Source: Anaerolineales bacterium (GTDB lineage Bacteria > Chloroflexota > Anaerolineae > 4572-78 > NAK82). From it: a stretch of DNA of 7,652 nucleotides. Shown piece after piece: positions 5,701 through 7,652 of the stretch (position 1 is its first letter; every line of letters starts with the position of its first letter). The notes beneath the pieces were generated by a model. It did not search any database and was not told where the DNA came from. It saw only the letters and a program-made list of their open reading frames with translations. Position numbers and translations under genes: made by a program. The stretch lies in the NCBI GenBank assembly GCA_024643945.1, contig JAHELX010000196.1, positions 1 to 7,652 on the forward strand, read 5' to 3'.

Positions 5701-5830
5701 TTAACACCTTCAGTATCTCGCTCTAGTACCCCATTACAGGGATTATGATATGATACAGATTACGCCCATGAGGCCGAATCTAACTTATCAAAATCACTTT
5801 GATGGGGCACTAGTCATTATGATGTTACCT
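5701..5830. other. 130-bp gap inside the sensory cluster
   Basis: This separates the binding-protein stop from the kinase start. It is more A/T-rich than its surroundings and holds one short inverted repeat (ATCAAA/TTTGAT, about 5789-5805). I see no consensus promoter or T-tailed terminator on the minus strand, so the kinase is probably read through from upstream, perhaps at a reduced level. The kinase ribosome site (5705-5710) is at its left end. Confidence 0.45.
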
Positions 5831-7162
5831 TTATGGCTGACCAGCGCCGGCCGAGCGCTGGGGCACCTGTTCTTGCGCCGCATGGAGCGCGTCGGCCGGG
5901 TCGGCACCGTAAAATGCAGCTTTGATAGCGTCGGCAAAGGCGCGTTCCACTTCGGGAAAAGCATCCAGGTGATAAGGTCGCGCCGCGTCAAGTTGGGTCA
6001 AAAACGGTTTGAGCAGTGGGTTGCCGGCAAAGTGTGGCGTGGTTTGCAGCCATGCACGTGCCGGATAACGTCCCAGGCGGCGGGCCATCGGCAGCGCGTA
6101 GCGGTCGCTGGTTGCCCATTTCATAAACTCAAAGGCGACTTGGCGGTTCCGGGCGCCTCGGGGTACAAAGAACCCGGTGCTGCCCAGCGCCGAGGCCGCC
6201 CCGGCGCCAGCCGGGGTTTCCGGTAACTCGGTCACTCCCAGGGGAAAGTCGGGAGACTGGCTTTGAATGTAGTGAATATCCCCAGGAGTACCGAAGAACA
6301 TGGCAATTTGACCCTTCAAAAAGAGCTTGCGCGCATCTTCATAGTCGCGCGGACGCGAAGTCGGCAATGGCCCGTAGCCATTGCGGGCCATAGAAGTAAG
6401 AAAACGGAGAGCTTCGATGTTATTGGGGACGTCCAGAATAAAGTGATAGCCGATGAAGGCATCTCCAGTCATCAGGTCACCACCGGCTTCGGTCAGCCAG
6501 GCGAACACATACCACGGTTCGACGGTGAATCCCAATCCATAGCGTGACCCATCGGCGCGGGTAAGGGTCGCTGCGTCTTCAGCAAATTGCCGCCATGTAT
6601 AGCCAGCGTCGGGATAAGGCAAGCCGGCCTCTTCAAAATGAGCCTTGTTGTAGATCAACACCAGGGTGTAGATATCGAGGGGAACGCCGTATTTCACCCC
6701 GTCCCACGTCACCTCGCCCATGGCCTGCGGCATAAACTGAGCTTGGGCACCCCATTCAGCCCACAGGTCGTCGAGGGGTTCGGCGAACCCCTGGGCAGCC
6801 ATAGCAAAGACATGTCCCTGCACCAGGTCTGGAGGGTCGCCCACTTGCAGGGCAGCGCGCACCTTGCCCGGCATCGTTTCGCGCACGAAGGCATGGATGT
6901 TCACGTTGACATTCGGGTAGGCACGTTCGAAGTCTTCAGCCATTTCGCGAAACAGGGGATCGGTTGCTACAAAGTCAAGGTCCAACCACACATTCAAAGT
7001 GACAGGTTCAGACGAGATGCGCGGGTTGGGGGGAGGGACATCGCCTCGCGCCTCCCTGGCCGGAGCAACCGGGTTTGGGGCGCACCCTCCCAGCACGAGG
7101 GTGAGCATTAGAAGGAGTGCGCCTGCACGTCTCCAGAGCGGCGATCGATATAGGTTAAGCAT
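5831..7162 (-). CDS. Extracellular solute-binding lipoprotein, sugar ABC type (SBP family 1)
   Basis: The 443-residue protein starts with a lipoprotein signal (MLNLYRSPLWRRAGALLLMLTLVLGGC, lipobox LGGC, lipidated Cys27) and a Pro-rich linker. The mature part follows the family-1 binding-protein pattern: VTLNVWLDLD, REMAEDFERAYPNVNVNIH, LQVGDPPDLVQG, GVKYGVPLDIYTLVLIYNKAHFEEAGLP, TWRQFAEDAATLT, KLFLKGQIAMFFGTPGD, and GSTGFFVPRGARNRQVAFEFMKWATSD. Length is normal for the family. Such proteins capture oligosaccharides, polyols or related solutes for CUT1 importers. I chose ATG 7162, not the earlier in-frame ATG 7189, because AAGGAG (7167-7172) precedes it and its A is the last base of the upstream TGA, giving a TGATG junction. 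No permease or ATPase gene is in the window; together with the kinase and regulator on either side, this suggests the protein reports solute to the two-component system. The transport role is family knowledge; the sensing role is inference. Confidence 0.93.
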   Translation of the reverse strand: MLNLYRSPLWRRAGALLLMLTLVLGGCAPNPVAPAREARGDVPPPNPRISSEPVTLNVWLDLDFVATDPLFREMAEDFERAYPNVNVNIHAFVRETMPGKVRAALQVGDPPDLVQGHVFAMAAQGFAEPLDDLWAEWGAQAQFMPQAMGEVTWDGVKYGVPLDIYTLVLIYNKAHFEEAGLPYPDAGYTWRQFAEDAATLTRADGSRYGLGFTVEPWYVFAWLTEAGGDLMTGDAFIGYHFILDVPNNIEALRFLTSMARNGYGPLPTSRPRDYEDARKLFLKGQIAMFFGTPGDIHYIQSQSPDFPLGVTELPETPAGAGAASALGSTGFFVPRGARNRQVAFEFMKWATSDRYALPMARRLGRYPARAWLQTTPHFAGNPLLKPFLTQLDAARPYHLDAFPEVERAFADAIKAAFYGADPADALHAAQEQVPQRSAGAGQP

Positions 7163-7652
7163 CAGTCTCCTTCTCCGGCTGGGATCCAACCCCGTCGGAC
7201 AGCATGCATCACAGCTTCGGTCCGGGAGCCGACATCTAGCTTGGAGAAAATATTCGAAAGGTGAGCCTGGACCGTCCGATCACTGATATAAAGCTGTTGG
7301 CCAATCTCCTTGTTGGTCAGCCCTTTGCCTACCAATCTCAGAATCTCCAGCTCTCGCTCGGTGAGACCATCGTATTCGTCTTTGACGTCAGCCAGGGTGT
7401 CAGGCAGTGGTCGGCCACTGGCAAATTGCGCGACCACCTTGCCAGCTACTGTTGGGTCCAGTGCCGACTGTCCCGCCACCACGGTGCGGATGGCTTTGAC
7501 CAGTTCTTCCGTCTCGGCCGTCTTCAGCAGGTAACCGTTCGCACCCGCCTGGAGCAATGCGAAGACATACTCATCGTCGTCGTGGGCAGTGAGCACCAGC
7601 ACAGCCACCTCAGGAACTTCCGCTTTGATGCGACGGGTCGCTTCCACACCTG
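7162..7652 (-). CDS. NarL/FixJ-type response regulator, C-terminal part (5' end outside window)
   Basis: The frame stays open through the right edge; the visible part begins GVEATRRIK, the usual sequence just after the phosphorylated Asp, so the acidic pocket and Asp itself are outside the window. The GTG at 7647 is an internal Val. The rest of the receiver domain shows the conserved Thr in LVLTAHDDDE and the conserved Lys in NGYLLKTAETEEL. After a linker comes a complete LuxR helix-turn-helix: LTERELEILRLVGKGLTNKEIGQQLYISDRTVQAHLSNIFSKL. The DNA-binding end is intact and stops with TGA at 7164-7162, overlapping the next start by one base. It is the natural partner of the HisKA_3 kinase at 3895-5700. 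Promoters controlled by it cannot be named from this window; the palindrome at 3843 is one candidate to test. Confidence 0.96.
   Translation of the reverse strand, partial: GVEATRRIKAEVPEVAVLVLTAHDDDEYVFALLQAGANGYLLKTAETEELVKAIRTVVAGQSALDPTVAGKVVAQFASGRPLPDTLADVKDEYDGLTERELEILRLVGKGLTNKEIGQQLYISDRTVQAHLSNIFSKLDVGSRTEAVMHAVRRGWIPAGEGD

Noticed and set aside
5735..5765. TATGATATGATACAG as a + strand promoter
   Set aside because: No + strand gene lies downstream and there is no matching -35, so it looks like chance A/T-rich sequence.
5750..7111. Long open frames on the + strand (158, 94 and 174 codons) opposite the binding-protein gene
   Set aside because: They mirror the codon pattern of the solute-binding protein gene, lack ribosome sites and family motifs, and the minus-strand product is unambiguous.

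Overview
This window looks like a chromosomal segment of a free-living, probably anaerobic bacterium. A tungsten/molybdenum-type aldehyde ferredoxin oxidoreductase (AOR), a MoaD-like sulfur carrier, two lipoproteins, an LPxTG-type surface protein, and a NarL-type two-component system linked to a sugar-type binding protein together fit a member of the Chloroflexota (Anaerolineae-like). That placement is inferred from gene content and style; no marker gene is present. Codon use is moderately GC-rich, and the two clearest promoters have sigma-70 consensus form.

Layout: one gene reads rightward and the rest read leftward. At the left edge is the C-terminal end of an AOR (1-431, +). It converges on a leftward gene (509-1114) for a tandem MoaD/ThiS-like protein, and an almost ideal 19-bp hairpin between them serves as a two-way terminator. 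The MoaD-like gene has its own strong promoter (1154-1182). Upstream of it lies about 345 bp of hairpin-rich, repeat-bearing noncoding DNA. Next comes a gene for a small secreted protein with an LPVTG sorting signal (1528-2037), driven by a perfect TTGACA-17-TATAAT promoter. An intrinsic terminator (2201-2227) then closes the next unit, which encodes a seven-repeat TolB/PD40-type beta-propeller lipoprotein (2273-3427) and a 44-residue single-pass membrane protein (3591-3725).

The right half is a sensory cluster in the order response regulator (partial, 7162 to the window end), extracellular solute-binding lipoprotein (5831-7162), histidine kinase (3895-5700). The regulator stop and the binding-protein start overlap in a TGATG, so these two are translationally coupled. 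The kinase has a two-helix membrane anchor, an extracytoplasmic dCache-type sensor, HAMP, HisKA_3 and HATPase domains, which match a NarL-type regulator. No transporter permease is visible, so the binding protein may feed the kinase as a ligand-capturing co-sensor.

The observations most worth a second look are the double MoaD-like fusion with its diglycine buried inside the chain, the regulator-binding protein-kinase operon, the LPVTG protein, and the terminator-like hairpin just ahead of the propeller lipoprotein.
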